A stretch of 6,857 bases of DNA, taken from positions 1-6,857 of the forward strand of contig CALFMX010000054.1 in assembly GCA_937902565.1 (NCBI GenBank), in the 5' to 3' direction. The stretch is from an uncultured Spirochaetales bacterium (GTDB lineage: Bacteria > Spirochaetota > Spirochaetia > Sphaerochaetales > Sphaerochaetaceae). The notes beneath the pieces were generated by a model that did no database searches, was not told the DNA's origin, and saw nothing but the letters and a program-made list of their open reading frames with translations. Positions 6,107-6,857 of the stretch are shown here, piece by piece (within the stretch, counting starts at the first letter, position 1; each line of letters begins with the position of its first letter). A program made the position numbers and the translations under genes.

Positions 6107-6857
6107 GTGAGGTCGGTCAAGCACACCCTGGCAATCCTCATCAGCGCAGCGCTCCTGCTTGTCATCTGGCAGGTGGGAGCCTCCCTGATCGATAGCCAGA
6201 TCCTCTTGCCCGGCCTCACCCCGGTCCTCTCCGCCCTGGTCACGATCATGGGGGAGGGGCCTTTTTTGGCAAACGTAACCGAGACGGTTGTGCGAGCCCT
6301 CCAATCCTTCCTCATCATCGTGGTCTCCGCCTCCATCCTCGGGGTGCTCGGGGGCAAGTATCCGCTCTTCAGCGCGATGATGAGCCCGTTTGTCACGATG
6401 CTCAAGGCGGTGCCGGTGATGAGCATCATCCTCCTGGCCTTCATCTGGTTCACCAGTGGCCAGGTACCCCTCTTCTCCGCATTCCTTATGGGCTTTCCCA
6501 TCATGTATGTCCAGGTCGAGAGCGGGTGGCGCACCATCGACCCATCCCTGACCGAGATGTGCGACCTCTACCAGATCCGTGGCGTCGACCGCCTCATCCA
6601 CTTCACCATCCCGTCCCTTGCCCCATCCCTGGTCACCGGGGCCCGTGTTGCCCTCTCGATGGTCTGGAAGGTCGTCATCGCCGCTGAGGTACTCACCGTC
6701 CCCCGCTATGGGGTCGGTTCAAGGATGCAGCTTGCCCAGGTCCAGTTGCAGACCGACCGGGTCCTCTCGTGGACCTTGATCGCCATCCTGCTCACCGCCC
6801 TCGGCGACCTCCTCTTCGAGCTTGTCGTCCGACTCGGCGCCAGGGCCAAGAAGGCAG
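6107..6857 (+). CDS. ABC transporter permease, SsuC/TauC-like (cut by window end)
   Basis: An open frame from GTG 6107 runs 250 codons to the window edge without a stop. It encodes an integral membrane permease of the BPD_transp_1 type, as in nitrate/sulfonate/taurine importers. Hydrophobic segments lie at about 7-27, 62-84, 98-116, 118-137, 178-197 and 220-243. The cytoplasmic EAA-type loop that docks with the ATPase is recognisable as EMCDLYQIRGVDRLIHFTIPSL (about 150-171), with the conserved Gly and the final I-P. Family members are about 250-265 residues, so only a few C-terminal residues are probably missing. The ribosome binding site is the purine run AGGGGGAG at 6097-6104, which starts inside the TAG of the binding-protein gene, so coupling is likely. 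Choosing the GTG start keeps the first membrane segment; the next in-frame ATG would lose it. The partner ATPase is not in the window. Confidence 0.85.
   Translation, partial: MRSVKHTLAILISAALLLVIWQVGASLIDSQILLPGLTPVLSALVTIMGEGPFLANVTETVVRALQSFLIIVVSASILGVLGGKYPLFSAMMSPFVTMLKAVPVMSIILLAFIWFTSGQVPLFSAFLMGFPIMYVQVESGWRTIDPSLTEMCDLYQIRGVDRLIHFTIPSLAPSLVTGARVALSMVWKVVIAAEVLTVPRYGVGSRMQLAQVQLQTDRVLSWTLIAILLTALGDLLFELVVRLGARAKKA

Overview
This window holds ordinary housekeeping genes, all on the + strand and tightly packed. It has high GC (about 60% by eye). The order is: the 3' end of an unrecognised gene, an alpha/beta hydrolase, three aminoacyl-tRNA synthetases back to back (gltX, glyS, tyrS), then a periplasmic solute-binding protein and the membrane permease of an ABC importer, which is cut by the window end. 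The best guess for the source is a high-GC spirochaete, perhaps near Sphaerochaeta/Spirochaeta. This rests on remembered similarity: the GluRS has an LQHIGG signature and a [28 protein letters not shown] block, as I recall from treponemal GluRS, and the GlyRS is the single-chain form. The cleavable signal peptide on the binding protein fits a diderm. The assignment is an inference.

Layout. Bases 1-85 are the tail of an unknown gene whose stop codon overlaps the ribosome binding site of the hydrolase (94-933), so those two are probably co-transcribed. The only real intergenic space is 934-1026 (93 bp). It contains an extended -10 promoter and a near-perfect dyad that covers the Shine-Dalgarno sequence of gltX. 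From there gltX (1027-2511), glyS (2512-3849) and tyrS (3846-5099) run without gaps, joined by TAAATG and ATGA junctions, and look like one transcription unit. An 8-bp GC-rich hairpin with a weak T tail follows tyrS. The ABC genes (5145-6098 and 6107-6857+) come next, with no visible promoter of their own.

How the genes work together. The three synthetases charge tRNA-Glu, tRNA-Gly and tRNA-Tyr and could be made from one message. The two ABC genes look like the first two members of a nitrate/sulfonate/NMT1-type importer; its ATPase is not in the window and may lie just downstream. The hydrolase has a complete catalytic triad but no specific assignable substrate.

I saw no tRNA or rRNA gene, CRISPR array, insertion sequence, phage gene, T-box leader or recognisable riboswitch. 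I do not see a previously undescribed system. The most interesting item is the dyad in the gltX leader. It matches, as I remember it, 16 consecutive bases of the Tn10 tetO1 operator, and as RNA it could fold over the ribosome binding site.
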